From contig SKIC01000314.1 in NCBI GenBank assembly GCA_007116685.1, forward strand, positions 1-26,254: DNA of 26,254 bases, written 5' to 3'. Both the position numbers and the translations under genes were made by a program. This stretch comes from Balneolales bacterium (GTDB lineage: Bacteria > Bacteroidota > Rhodothermia > Balneolales > Natronogracilivirgulaceae). The notes beneath the pieces were generated by a model. The model saw nothing but the letters and a program-made list of their open reading frames with translations. It was not told the origin of the DNA and ran no database searches. Shown one piece after another: positions 14,693-24,124 of this stretch; position 1 is the first letter of the stretch; every line of letters begins with the position of its first letter.

Positions 14693-16033
14693 TTAGATGA
14701 TGGTGAAGCGCTCAGGAATAATTCTTCTCCAATCTACTCCCATTTCTCTCAGCCAGAGCTCAGATTTATCTAAAAACGGCTTTGGTCCGCAGCAATAATA
14801 GGAATATCGAAAAGTATCATTGGGCAAATGCTTTTCAATTAGTGATTTCGTCAAAAAACCTTGCTCCTGGTCCCAATCATAAGGTGGATTTTCAAGGATG
14901 TGAATCACTTTCAAATTCAGAAATTCTTTTAGTGATTCAAGTTCGTCATAAAATAAAGCTTCAGAAAGACTCGGACTGCCATAAAGCAAGGTGATTTTGC
15001 GTCCATCTTCATTAGCTCTCATAGTTCTCAGGATACTCATAACCGGCACAATTCCTGATCCTGCTGCTAGAAAGTACAAACCTTTTTGTGCATCGGTTAT
15101 CGTAAAAGAACCGTAGGGCATATCCACCCAAACCGGTGTTCCTTTTTTGAAAGACTTCCACTTCCTGGTGAAATCTCCCACTACCTGTGCCGTAAATTTC
15201 AAATATTGGGATTGCTCTCCAGAGGCGATTGAAAAAGGGTTTTGTTGTAAGGAATAAGGAGAATCACCCACAGTAATCCAAGCAAATTGCCCCGCTTTAA
15301 AAGGTAATCCTTGATGTCCAACAGGCTTAAGTTTCAAGGTGTAAGCATTGCCCCGTTCTTCGATAACCTCATCAATTTCATAGGGATGCTTTTTCATTTG
15401 CCAAGGTCGTAGAATCCTGACGTAAAAAATGGAATATAGTGCCAAAAGAGCTAAGCCAATCCATATAGCTTGTTTCCAGATGGCATTCAAATAATGCCCG
15501 ACTTGTAGGCCATGAACCATCCCAATGAAAACAATTCCGGCAGCCAGGAAAGTGTGTGTCAGCCGCCAGTATTCGTAATTAAGCCATTTCGGTAAGCCAA
15601 AAATGCTTGTAAATATAATTGAAATGACAAATATCGTAGCTGAAATGAGGGCAACTGCTCTGAAAAAATCATCAAATGGATTAAAGTATTTGATAAATGT
15701 GAAATCAGCGGAGATTATCACAATAGGATGAGCTATAAAAAACAAAGCGGCGGCTACTCCGGTATATTTGTGGAAATGGAGTAATATATCCGAGCCATAA
15801 TTTGATGCTACTTTGGAAAACCTGCCGGTGGTGATAAACTGCGAGATAAAAAATCCCATACTCAGAAAACCCAAAAGCACACCGAATTCAAATAGCCAAC
15901 CACGATATTCTTCAGGAGGATCAAGTATCGTGAATAGAAACATCAGGCATTGAAGTGCTACGAATAGAAATATCCACAAAAAGCCTTCCTTCAGAGAATA
16001 TCTTATCGATTTCTGAGCTGGTGTTTTACTCAT
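14693..16033 (-). CDS. Ferric-reductase-like flavocytochrome (NOX/FRE type ferredoxin reductase)
   Basis: 446 residues. Six or so membrane helices (about 17-208) with two pairs of haem ligands, H88/H102 and H160/H174, each pair with 13 residues between, the classical two-haem pattern of ferric reductases and NADPH oxidases. The cytosolic part has the FAD site NPFSIAS (265-271), nucleotide site GSGIVPVMSIL (325-335) and YYCCGPKPFLD (412-422), the NAD(P)H-binding Cys-Gly block. It should carry electrons from NAD(P)H across the membrane to ferric iron, a quinone or oxygen. The neighbouring TonB receptor at 17260-19479 makes metal reduction attractive but not proven. Downstream of the channel gene by 41 bases, likely co-transcribed. 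Confidence 0.88.
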   Translation of the reverse strand: MSKTPAQKSIRYSLKEGFLWIFLFVALQCLMFLFTILDPPEEYRGWLFEFGVLLGFLSMGFFISQFITTGRFSKVASNYGSDILLHFHKYTGVAAALFFIAHPIVIISADFTFIKYFNPFDDFFRAVALISATIFVISIIFTSIFGLPKWLNYEYWRLTHTFLAAGIVFIGMVHGLQVGHYLNAIWKQAIWIGLALLALYSIFYVRILRPWQMKKHPYEIDEVIEERGNAYTLKLKPVGHQGLPFKAGQFAWITVGDSPYSLQQNPFSIASGEQSQYLKFTAQVVGDFTRKWKSFKKGTPVWVDMPYGSFTITDAQKGLYFLAAGSGIVPVMSILRTMRANEDGRKITLLYGSPSLSEALFYDELESLKEFLNLKVIHILENPPYDWDQEQGFLTKSLIEKHLPNDTFRYSYYCCGPKPFLDKSELWLREMGVDWRRIIPERFTII

Positions 16034-16074
16034 ATTGATGATTTAATTTTTCGAAGAAAAATGAGTCGCAGTTG

Positions 16075-17136
16075 TTAGTTACCCAAATACCGATCTACCA
16101 TTTCCTGCCATTCGTTACTACTTATATACTCAAGTAAAATGAGATTTATATCGTTTCGTAGCGAACTCCCACTTTGAAGCGCTATACCGTAAAACTGATC
16201 ATTAAATGTATTCGGCAATACGCGTACATCATTTGAAAATGTTCTGTTGGTATGATAACGGATGATTGGCGCATCATGGACAAAAGCATCAATTTCTCCG
16301 TTTGCAACGGCCTCCAGGCCTTTTTCTACACTTTCGAAAGATGTGGCTCTCACTCTCTGTTCGTCCATGATATCTGCCGTAGCAGATTGCGCTAATACAC
16401 CAACGCGAACAAAAGGCAAATCCTGCGGACCCGTTACGCGAGTATCCAACTGAGTGACTGTGAGACTGGAAGTAATGGTAGCAGTGAAAAACGAAATCAA
16501 AATAATAGCGGCAAACATCCACACAAAACCAACTAGACGTCCGGCAAAGGATTTTGGAGCTTTATCACCATACCCAACGGTAGTCATAGTTACGGCAGCC
16601 CACCAAAAACCGGCACCTATTCCTTCAGAAGTACTGCCACCAAATTCTTCCGGATTTGCTTTGCGCTCGAAATACCAAACTAAGGCTCCCCAAAACAGGA
16701 GTAAAGCTAACAGCAAAAAAACAACCCACCAAAACTCCAACGTGAATAAAGCTTTAACAGCATTCCATAATCCTTGTGCCTGATACGGAACGGCTATTCC
16801 CAAACCGGTCACGAAAAATGGATGTGTAAAATCTACAATTTCTTCTCTGTCTGAAGTGATGGTTAAAGCAGCAGATGCAACATCCAAAGACCCATCAGCC
16901 ACACCATCTATCAAACCCTGTATGTCTCGTTTTTCATACTCAGATTTCAGATTTAGTTCGTTGCTGATATGCTCCCACAAATAGATACTTAAGCCGCCTA
17001 AAGTGCCATCTTCAGCTTCCATTACAAAAGGCGGTGCAACCCTAACACCTACTTTTATTTCATCAGATGCGTTAGCTGTTTCAAAAATGGGTTGCAATAG
17101 AAGCGATAAGAAGCAGAGAATAAAAATTGACCGCAT
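16075..17136 (-). CDS. Prokaryotic ionotropic-glutamate-receptor-like potassium channel (GluR0 type)
   Basis: 353 residues in the order S1 - M1 - P - M2 - S2. After a signal peptide (about 1-23), S1 (about 25-118) is the first lobe of an amino-acid binding domain and ends LTITSDREEIVDFTHPF, where R97 is the usual carboxylate-binding arginine. M1 is about 134-156. The pore loop holds the potassium filter TTVGYGD (185-191). M2 is about 200-222. S2 (about 233-352) includes GEIDAFVHDAPIIRYH, where D288 is placed to hold the ligand amino group. This matches GluR0: a K+-selective channel opened by an extracellular amino acid. Tetramers are expected. A palindrome at 17183-17206 lies before the start. 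Confidence 0.9.
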   Translation of the reverse strand: MRSIFILCFLSLLLQPIFETANASDEIKVGVRVAPPFVMEAEDGTLGGLSIYLWEHISNELNLKSEYEKRDIQGLIDGVADGSLDVASAALTITSDREEIVDFTHPFFVTGLGIAVPYQAQGLWNAVKALFTLEFWWVVFLLLALLLFWGALVWYFERKANPEEFGGSTSEGIGAGFWWAAVTMTTVGYGDKAPKSFAGRLVGFVWMFAAIILISFFTATITSSLTVTQLDTRVTGPQDLPFVRVGVLAQSATADIMDEQRVRATSFESVEKGLEAVANGEIDAFVHDAPIIRYHTNRTFSNDVRVLPNTFNDQFYGIALQSGSSLRNDINLILLEYISSNEWQEMVDRYLGN

Positions 17137-17182
17137 AGTACAAGGAGTGTTAGGAAGTTTTGATTTTACGAATTCTGGCTCA

Positions 17183-17206
17183 TTATAAGCAAAATGCTGC
17201 TTATAA
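17183..17206. promoter_or_regulatory. Short inverted repeat before the channel gene
   Basis: TTATAAGC (17183-17190) and GCTTATAA (17199-17206) are perfect 8-bp arms around AAAATGCT. The site is 47 bases before the channel start and 54 bases after the receptor stop, both on the minus strand. It could be an operator or a weak terminator; no T-run follows on the minus strand, which slightly favours an operator. Confidence 0.4.
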
Positions 17207-17259
17207 ATAACTATCCATGTATCACCCCGGGCTGCCGCAATAGTGTAGAACTATCACTA

Positions 17260-19479
17260 TCAAAAGATCCAACTATACATCAATGAAATATTTCTACCAG
17301 GCATGGGAAAGTTTCGATCTTCGATGCGTGATAAATGATCTCTGTATTTGGTGTCAAAAAGATTATCAACTCTCAGAATAATGCGATGAACATCATTATG
17401 TCCTAAACGATATCCTGCTTGAAGGCCAGCAAGAACATATCCGCCTGTTTCATCTTCTTCAGGCGCAACTCTATTTTGAGCAGTAACGAATCTTACATTC
17501 CCGGATACAAATCCTTGTCCGTAATCGTAATTCATTGCAATACGAGAACGAAATGGAGGCATAAATGGAAGAGGATCTCTGTCATCATTCAATCGGGTTC
17601 CATGAACATAATCTATACCAACTTCAGCTGTTAATTGATTTGTTACTAAAGCCCTAACAGAAAATTCTCCACCAAAAACTTCGGCATCATCCCCTATGTA
17701 TTGAAAAACAGGAAAACCGGAGTTTTGATCAATGGTACCCAAAGGCTGAAATGCGATAAAGTTATCAATCAAGGTATAAAAACCTGCTATTTCCCAATCC
17801 AATCGACCATTCTCACCTCTTAAAAAGGCATCTGCTCCATAAGAAATTTCGGTTTTGAGATTTGGGTCACCAATCTCATATACCCCTGCTCCAATGTGTG
17901 GTCCAAATGCATATAATTCGGTCACAGTGGGATATCTATGCGTTCTTGCGAACTGAATACCAGTCGAAATTTTATCTGTCAACATACTTGAAAAACCAAT
18001 AGAAGCGGCTATGTTTAGATCACTCTTGGTCTCGTTGATATCGGGAAAGAGGTCATTTTGGCGAGTTTCTATATAGCGGTAATCTAATCGGGCTCCAAAT
18101 TGTACATTGGAACTTTGCCCAACGGATACTTCCTGTAATGTGAATAAAGCTGGATTAATAAAGAAATCACCAGGGGTAAAAGCTTCATCGCCACCCACAG
18201 CCATACGACGGGTATGAATGTTTAAACCAACTGTCCCTGTTTCTGAGAAAATGGTTGCGCCATGAACTCCTGATATCGTAGTAGATAGAGATAACATATC
18301 AAATTCCAACTCCACATCTTCGTCTACACTCCCATCATCTTCGATCTCAATTTCAATTTCCTGTTGAAAATATCGTGCAGCATGTAATCTTGTAGTTATC
18401 TGCTGGAAAAAGCCATTCGTATTGTGATACGTGTGACCTTGAATTCCTTGCCGATTGTAGCGTATTTCTATAGTTTCATCTGGGTCATCTAAAGCTTCAG
18501 GAATTTCAAAAGCATGATATTTACCCATGATCGCAAATCCGGCTTGCATTCTGTCGTTTTGAAAACCCCATCCTAAGGTGCCTTCAAAAGCTTCTGAAGC
18601 GGTATCTGCTAGCCGTCCTTCCGGAGTTCTGATATTACCGGCTTCTCTGTAAGAAAAACGTCCAGTAATTGCTTGATTTTCCCAACCATGTGTAATACGT
18701 GCATAGCCCTGAAGTAAATCATTAACACTCGCCGCTTGAAAAGATACATTTCCGGAAGTGCCGGGAGAAACCCGGGTAGGAAGATCATTTGTAACCAGAT
18801 TCACTACCCCGCCAATCGCATTATTACCAAACAATAAACCAGCCGGACCTCTGATAACTTCAATTGCTTCGGTGGCATTTGGGTCGAGAGCAATGGCGTG
18901 ATCAGCAGCTGATTCAGAAATATCCCCCATTCGCTCACCATTTTCTAAAACTAACAGACGTTCGCCATCAAAGCCTCTGATGACCGGCCTTGCCGGTGCA
19001 GCTCCAAAAGAACGCATGGCAATTCCGGGTTCGCCATCCAGCATTTGTGCTACGGATACATCGGAGCGCCGCTCTAATTCTTGGCGATTAAATGACGTTT
19101 GCGGTTGGTAATTTCTTTGGGAATGCAAAATAGACGAAACTACTCTGATTTCATCCAGTGCAGTAACCGCAGGAGACAATGAAATTTCCAATATTTCGCT
19201 ATCTGCCAATGGTATGCTGATAGAAATTTGCTTGGACTCATATCCAATCATTGAGAATAAAATCGTATAACTTCCATCATCTAATTTAGGCAAGACAAAA
19301 TTACCGGCTATGTCAGAAAACGTACCGTCTTGAGTTTCTTCTACGATTACCGTCACCCATGAAAGTGGTTCATTCGTTTTTTCATCTATTATTATCCCTT
19401 CAATTTGCTCGTTTGCAAAAGTTTCGAAGGAGAATACAAGCAGAAATATGAAAGTTAAAAACGTATAAATATTTCTCAT
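17260..19479 (-). CDS. TonB-dependent outer-membrane receptor with carboxypeptidase-regulatory-like domain
   Basis: 739 residues. Signal peptide 1-22 (ends FANEQ), carboxypeptidase-regulatory-like domain about 26-103 (IEGIIIDEKTNEPLSWVTVI ... GNFVLPKL), plug about 110-235 with PVIRGFDGERLLVLENG and IEVIRGPAGLLFGNNAIGGV, then a 22-strand barrel ending in an aromatic (SLMYSWIF). The plug element ENGERMGDISESAADHAIAL is like that of ZnuD-type receptors (…DxSxxSxDHAV…), which take up zinc or haem. An acidic loop near residues 370-395 (EIEIEIEDDGSVDEDVELEF) could bind cations. Metal uptake is therefore the favoured role, by inference. No siderophore genes are near. The gene has its own 305-base upstream gap with a strong hairpin. 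Confidence 0.9.
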   Translation of the reverse strand: MRNIYTFLTFIFLLVFSFETFANEQIEGIIIDEKTNEPLSWVTVIVEETQDGTFSDIAGNFVLPKLDDGSYTILFSMIGYESKQISISIPLADSEILEISLSPAVTALDEIRVVSSILHSQRNYQPQTSFNRQELERRSDVSVAQMLDGEPGIAMRSFGAAPARPVIRGFDGERLLVLENGERMGDISESAADHAIALDPNATEAIEVIRGPAGLLFGNNAIGGVVNLVTNDLPTRVSPGTSGNVSFQAASVNDLLQGYARITHGWENQAITGRFSYREAGNIRTPEGRLADTASEAFEGTLGWGFQNDRMQAGFAIMGKYHAFEIPEALDDPDETIEIRYNRQGIQGHTYHNTNGFFQQITTRLHAARYFQQEIEIEIEDDGSVDEDVELEFDMLSLSTTISGVHGATIFSETGTVGLNIHTRRMAVGGDEAFTPGDFFINPALFTLQEVSVGQSSNVQFGARLDYRYIETRQNDLFPDINETKSDLNIAASIGFSSMLTDKISTGIQFARTHRYPTVTELYAFGPHIGAGVYEIGDPNLKTEISYGADAFLRGENGRLDWEIAGFYTLIDNFIAFQPLGTIDQNSGFPVFQYIGDDAEVFGGEFSVRALVTNQLTAEVGIDYVHGTRLNDDRDPLPFMPPFRSRIAMNYDYGQGFVSGNVRFVTAQNRVAPEEDETGGYVLAGLQAGYRLGHNDVHRIILRVDNLFDTKYRDHLSRIEDRNFPMPGRNISLMYSWIF

Positions 19480-19784
19480 ATCTGAAAATTTTAGGGTTTT
19501 ATTGGGTTTAATTATTATCTATTAAAATTTAACTAAACAAATTTTTAGGCACAACTAAAATAAACCATCGTATACTCAAATGCAACTTTATTGCATTTGA
19601 GTATACGAGCATTGATTAGATTTTCAAAACAGAAGGGAGAGTAGGAGACTTTATTACTCTAATAACCGATTCGGACAGCCGCGTTTTCCTATTACAACCT
19701 AGCTTGAGTTAAGATTCTCGCTTTCATCTCTATTTTTAGAATATGAAATAGATTGCGACAGCCCGAGGTGGGTTTCCGTTTTTT
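19480..19784. other. Intergenic region between efflux operon and receptor gene
   Basis: 305 bases without a gene. It holds the 41-base hairpin (19568-19608) and two similar stretches, GATTCGGACAGCC (19668-19680) and GATTGCGACAGCC (19751-19763), 83 bases apart in direct orientation; the second is followed by a T-run (19779-19786) adjoining the efflux gene stop. On the minus strand, TAAATTTT at about 19524-19531 is close to a Bacteroidota -7 element and could serve the receptor. No cobalamin, TPP or SAM riboswitch core was recognised. Confidence 0.5.
19568..19608. promoter_or_regulatory. Perfect 18-bp inverted repeat with five-base loop upstream of the receptor
   Basis: Arms TCGTATACTCAAATGCAA (19568-19585) and TTGCATTTGAGTATACGA (19591-19608) around CTTTA, with no mismatch. 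It lies 89 bases before the receptor start and 177 bases after the efflux-pump stop. On the minus strand it is followed by TGGTTTATTTTAG, only loosely T-rich, so a terminator for the pump operon is possible. The inner ATGCAA-TTGCAT symmetry also suits a dimeric regulator such as a metal-sensing Fur/Zur protein. Structure certain, role not. Confidence 0.7.
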
Positions 19785-22700
19785 TTAAGCGGTCTCAACC
19801 GCTACGCCTTGTTCTTTTTCGATTTTGCGGATTAATTCTTCGTCAACCATCGCAGATTCCAGATTGCTCACTCCTGCTCGAGATGAGGACAGATACGAAT
19901 AGATAGCAGGGATAACATAGAGCGTCAAGATGCTTGCAAAAATCAATCCGCCAATAATGGCCATACCCATGGAAACCCGGCTTTCAGAGCCTGCACCTAC
20001 CGCCAAAGCTATTGGTAACACTCCAAGAACGGTTGATATGGATGTCATTAAAATAGGACGAAACCGAACAGCGGCGGCATCGGTGATGGCTTCTTTGATT
20101 TCCAATCCGGCGGCTTTTCTTTGATTGGCAAATTCTACAATTAAAATGGCGTTTTTAGTGACCAAACCAATCAGCATGATTATCCCAATCTGACTAAAAA
20201 TATTCAGCGTTTGCCCGAACATATATAAGGTTAAAAAAGCTCCTGCCACAGCAAGCGGAACGGTAAACATGATTATGAGTGGATCTCGGAAGCTCTCGAA
20301 TTGCGCACTTAAAATCAGATAGATAAGCACTAAGGCTAAAACGAAAGCGAATAATAAACTCGAAGCACTTTCAGCAAAGTCTCGGGAGGCACCGGTGAGA
20401 GCCGTACTGAATCTATCATCCAGAACTTTAGCGGCTACCTCATCCATAGCGTCAATTCCATCACCCAAGGTCTGGCCGCGGGCGAGTCCGGCAGAGACTG
20501 TTGCGGAAACGTAGCGATTAAATCTAAATAATTGCGGTGGATTGCTTCTCTCAACTAAAGTTACAAGATTATCCATTTGGATTAACTCGCCACGTTCATT
20601 TCTCACGAATAATGACTGCAAATCCAAAGGCTCATCACGGAATTGACGGTCTAACTGACCTACAACTTCGTACTGCTTACCTTCCATGATAAAATATCCA
20701 AAGCGCTGACCACTCAATGCTAATTGAACAGTTCTGGCGATATCTCTGGCAGAGACGCCCAATGCTCTGGCGCGTTCTCTATCCAATTGAACTTCAATTT
20801 CCGGTTTGTTGAACTTCAGATTCACATCCACCACTGAAAAAGCAGGATGATTCCCGGCTTCTTCCATAAATACAGGCAAAATTTCTTCAAGCGCATCAAA
20901 AGAAGGAGCCTGAATCACATATTGTACCGGTAAGCCGCCTCGCCTACCTCCTATGGTTTGTTGTTGCGATACAAATGCCCGTGCGGCTGTATGATTGCTC
21001 ATCATATCAGATATGTCATCAGCAATTTCTTGCTGAGACCTTTCCCGCTCAGAGGGATCATTTAAAATCACATTAAAAAAGGCGCGATTTACAGAAGGTG
21101 CGGCACCAAATCCCGGAGAAGTTACCGAAATGAGCGCATCCACTTCGGGAAAATCATCCTGTAAGTTCCTGATAACACGATCCACAAAATGGTCCATAAA
21201 TTCGAACGTTGCTCCTTCAGGACCGGATGCGTTCACGAGTACCCTGCTTCTGTCTTCTAGAGGCGCTAATTCTGATTGCAGTGTGTTAGCAAAGTAAAAA
21301 ATCATACCTGCAGCGCCAAAAATCACCACAAAGGCAAGCCAACGGAAACGCATAAACCAGTTGAGGGAACTTCGATACGTTTCATTCAGCCAAAAGAAAA
21401 ATGGCTCGGTCTGACGATGCAACCAATTTTGTGATTCACGCTTTTTCAGAATTTTAGAACACAACATGGGGGATAAAGTCAGTGCCACAAAGGATGAAAT
21501 AATCACCGCTCCGGCAAGCACCACACCAAATTCACGGAAAAGGCGACCGGTTAATCCTTCCAGGAAAATCACAGGTAAAAAGACCGCAATAAGTGCCGTT
21601 GTAGTAGAAATAATCGCAAAGAAAATCTCTGCCGAGCCACGCAAGGCCGATTCTATCGGACTCATGCCCTGTTCGATTTTGGCATAAATGTTTTCCAAAA
21701 CCACGATGGAATCATCCACCACCAATCCAATCGCCAGAACGATTCCAAGTAAAGTGAGTACGTTGATGGAGAAGCCCGCAATAAACATGATGAAAAATGC
21801 GCCAATGAGCGCAATCGGAATCACAATCACAGGAATCAAAGTGGTACGCCAATCCCGCAGGAAGAAGAAAATCACCAGTACTACCAAGCCGAAAGCAATG
21901 AAAATGGTCTGCTGCACTTCCGCTATGGAATCCCGAATAAATTCGGTGGTATCAAAACCAATTCCCGTGGTGATATCTTCGGGTAAATCCGCCAGAATTT
22001 CATCAGCGCGTTTATAAAATTCGTCGGTGATGGCAATATTGTTCGCTCCCGGTTGTGGAATCAGAACCACACCAACCATGGGAGTCCCGTTTCGCTTGAG
22101 CACCGTTCGCATATTCAACGGACCCAGTTCTGCCCTACCGATATCCTCAAATCGCACCACGGCGCCGTTTTCATTTCGAACAATCAGCCTGTTGAATTCT
22201 TCGGCCGTTTCCATTCGGCTGAGCGTACGAACCGTGAGTTCTTTGGTAAATCCTTCAATTCTACCGGAGGGCAATTCTATGTTTTCACGATCCAGAGCAT
22301 TTAGAATATCCACGGTTGTAACTCCGTGAGCCACCATCAAATCAGGATCCATCCATAAACGCATGGAATATTGCTTAGCGCCCCAAATTCGTACTTCACT
22401 CACTCCGGGAATCGTTTGCAACCGTTCTTTAAAAATGCGCTCGGCGATATCAGTAATTTCTAAAATATCTCGGGCTTGGCTGGTCACATTTAAAAATACG
22501 ATGGGCTGCGCATCCGCATCGGCTTTGGTGATAATGGGATTATCCACGTCCGGAGGCAAACTACGTGCAGCGCGGGAAACCCGGTCTCGGACATCATTTG
22601 CGGCGGCATCAATATCGATACTGAGATCAAATTCTATGGTAATATTGCTACGCCCATCGCTACTTACGGAAGTCATATTTACAATACCGGCAATACCGTT

Positions 22701-22913
22701 GAGCTGTTCTTCCAGAGGCTCGGTGATTTGCGCTTCAATTACGCTGGCATTTGCACCTGTATAGTTGGTTTGAACGGTGATTACAGGAGGATCAACAGAT
22801 GGATACTCACGAACACCTAAATAGTTGTAACCAATTACCCCAAACAGAATAATGATAATAGACATTACCATGGCTAATACCGGTCTGCGAACACTTAAGG
22901 AGGATAAACTCAT
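19785..22913 (-). CDS. RND-family efflux pump inner-membrane transporter (HAE1/AcrB type)
   Basis: 1042 residues, the standard RND length, with the duplicated layout of 12 helices and two large periplasmic loops. The start MSLSSLSVRRPVLAMVMSII is typical. Proton-relay residues are present: the two aspartates in GLVVDDSIVVLENIY (helix 4) and the lysine in GLVTKNAILIVEFANQ (helix 10). The helix-1 to porter stretch YPSVDPPVITVQTNYTGANA is the HAE1 signature. It trades protons for drugs, bile-salt-like compounds or lipids, taken from periplasm or outer leaflet. The ATG overlaps the adaptor stop (ATGA, 22910-22913), so both are translated together. No TolC-like outer-membrane gene is in the window; the third part must come from elsewhere. 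Confidence 0.96.
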   Translation of the reverse strand: MSLSSLSVRRPVLAMVMSIIIILFGVIGYNYLGVREYPSVDPPVITVQTNYTGANASVIEAQITEPLEEQLNGIAGIVNMTSVSSDGRSNITIEFDLSIDIDAAANDVRDRVSRAARSLPPDVDNPIITKADADAQPIVFLNVTSQARDILEITDIAERIFKERLQTIPGVSEVRIWGAKQYSMRLWMDPDLMVAHGVTTVDILNALDRENIELPSGRIEGFTKELTVRTLSRMETAEEFNRLIVRNENGAVVRFEDIGRAELGPLNMRTVLKRNGTPMVGVVLIPQPGANNIAITDEFYKRADEILADLPEDITTGIGFDTTEFIRDSIAEVQQTIFIAFGLVVLVIFFFLRDWRTTLIPVIVIPIALIGAFFIMFIAGFSINVLTLLGIVLAIGLVVDDSIVVLENIYAKIEQGMSPIESALRGSAEIFFAIISTTTALIAVFLPVIFLEGLTGRLFREFGVVLAGAVIISSFVALTLSPMLCSKILKKRESQNWLHRQTEPFFFWLNETYRSSLNWFMRFRWLAFVVIFGAAGMIFYFANTLQSELAPLEDRSRVLVNASGPEGATFEFMDHFVDRVIRNLQDDFPEVDALISVTSPGFGAAPSVNRAFFNVILNDPSERERSQQEIADDISDMMSNHTAARAFVSQQQTIGGRRGGLPVQYVIQAPSFDALEEILPVFMEEAGNHPAFSVVDVNLKFNKPEIEVQLDRERARALGVSARDIARTVQLALSGQRFGYFIMEGKQYEVVGQLDRQFRDEPLDLQSLFVRNERGELIQMDNLVTLVERSNPPQLFRFNRYVSATVSAGLARGQTLGDGIDAMDEVAAKVLDDRFSTALTGASRDFAESASSLLFAFVLALVLIYLILSAQFESFRDPLIIMFTVPLAVAGAFLTLYMFGQTLNIFSQIGIIMLIGLVTKNAILIVEFANQRKAAGLEIKEAITDAAAVRFRPILMTSISTVLGVLPIALAVGAGSESRVSMGMAIIGGLIFASILTLYVIPAIYSYLSSSRAGVSNLESAMVDEELIRKIEKEQGVAVETA

Positions 22914-24046
22914 AGATCACCGCTCCTTTTGGTCTCACCAATCTTCACTTCCATCCCATCCCGAACTTGCAGCAATCCGGTTGTGAGTACGGTATCGCCA
23001 CTTGATAAGCCCTCGGTGATTAAAACTCTACGATCGGTACGAGTGCCGATTTGTACTTCGCGAGAACTCACTTTGCCATCTTCGTACACATACACTTTGA
23101 ATCCGGTCATTTCCGGCACGAGTGATTCGGATGGAATCAATATGGCATCGGGGATTTCTCTCAATGCAATATCTACGTTTGCAAAAGCACCGGGTAAAAT
23201 TCGTTGATTGGGATTCTCCGCTCTGGCACGCAATCTGACCGTTCTGGTTCCCTGATCAATTCGTGGCTCCAAGGCGTAAACTTTTGCATTATATCGTTCA
23301 TCACTTCCCTGGATTCGGAAAACAACTTCGCTGCCAATGTCTATACTCTGACGATGACGCTCTGGAACGGTAAACTCAATTTTCACCTGATCTAATTTCT
23401 GTAAACTGGCAATTACATCGTTGCTGTTCACCATTGCACCCGGGCTAACATTGCGTAATCCGATTCGGCCTGAAAATGGTGCTCTGAGTTCTCTGCGATC
23501 CAATTGTGCAATAATATTATCGAGTTCAGCTTCTAATGTGATGAGCTCGTTAAGTGCGATATCGTAATCTTCCTGAGAAATAGCCTGACGCTCTAACAAA
23601 TTTTTCTGGCGTTCTTCTCTGATTTTGGCAAGGTTAATTTGCGCCTCCACTCTTCGCTTCTGCGCCTGTAATTCATCTGAATTGATTTTTGCCAGGAGCG
23701 TACCTTCACTCACGTAGGCACCTTCATCAAATCCAATTTGAACGATACGACCGGATGACTCCATTTGCAGGTAGATTTCTTCATCAGAACGAACATTCCC
23801 TGTAGTTCTTACAATATTGGAGAAACTCTCTGCTTCAGTTAGAAAAACATCTACCGTAATAGTTCCACTATTGACTCGCGTCTGTTGAGTTGAGGATTGG
23901 TCGGAATCAGATGATAAACGAGGCCAAATGAAAGCAATTCCAATTACGAGAACAATAACCCCAATAAGAGTGATTTTAACGGCTGGTTTCAAAAGTGTTG
24001 GATTTGGTTTATATAGATATTTCAACGCAACATCACAATTACGCAA
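22910..24046 (-). CDS. RND efflux periplasmic adaptor (membrane fusion protein, HlyD/AcrA type)
   Basis: 378 residues. One membrane helix about 22-44, then a barrel-sandwich (lipoyl) half RTTGNVRSDEEIYLQMESSG with GFDEGAYVSEGTLLAKI, a coiled-coil hairpin about 120-182 rich in E, Q and R (NLLERQAISQEDYDIALNEL), the second lipoyl half LRAPFSGRIGLRNVSPGAMV, a beta-barrel (VKIEFTVPERH) and the membrane-proximal end (ITEGLSSGDTVLTTGLLQVR). It bridges the pump and an outer-membrane channel. The longest frame starts at a TTG (24046); a TTG seven codons on (24025, giving MKYLYKPNP) would be more usual, and neither has a Shine-Dalgarno. It lies 78 bases after the peptidase stop and may share its transcript. 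Confidence 0.94.
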   Translation of the reverse strand: MRNCDVALKYLYKPNPTLLKPAVKITLIGVIVLVIGIAFIWPRLSSDSDQSSTQQTRVNSGTITVDVFLTEAESFSNIVRTTGNVRSDEEIYLQMESSGRIVQIGFDEGAYVSEGTLLAKINSDELQAQKRRVEAQINLAKIREERQKNLLERQAISQEDYDIALNELITLEAELDNIIAQLDRRELRAPFSGRIGLRNVSPGAMVNSNDVIASLQKLDQVKIEFTVPERHRQSIDIGSEVVFRIQGSDERYNAKVYALEPRIDQGTRTVRLRARAENPNQRILPGAFANVDIALREIPDAILIPSESLVPEMTGFKVYVYEDGKVSSREVQIGTRTDRRVLITEGLSSGDTVLTTGLLQVRDGMEVKIGETKRSGDL

Positions 24047-24124
24047 AAATGTTCAATCCAAAATGTTAAAAGCCTTGGGTATTTTGAAAAAAGATTAGTG
24101 TCTCAAGAACTTAGCATTTCGTCG

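Noticed and set aside
19480..19784. Cobalamin or other riboswitch before the TonB receptor
   Set aside because: Some AGGTTGTAATAGG-like bases on the minus strand recall a cobalamin leader, but the GCCACTG-type core and B12 box are absent.
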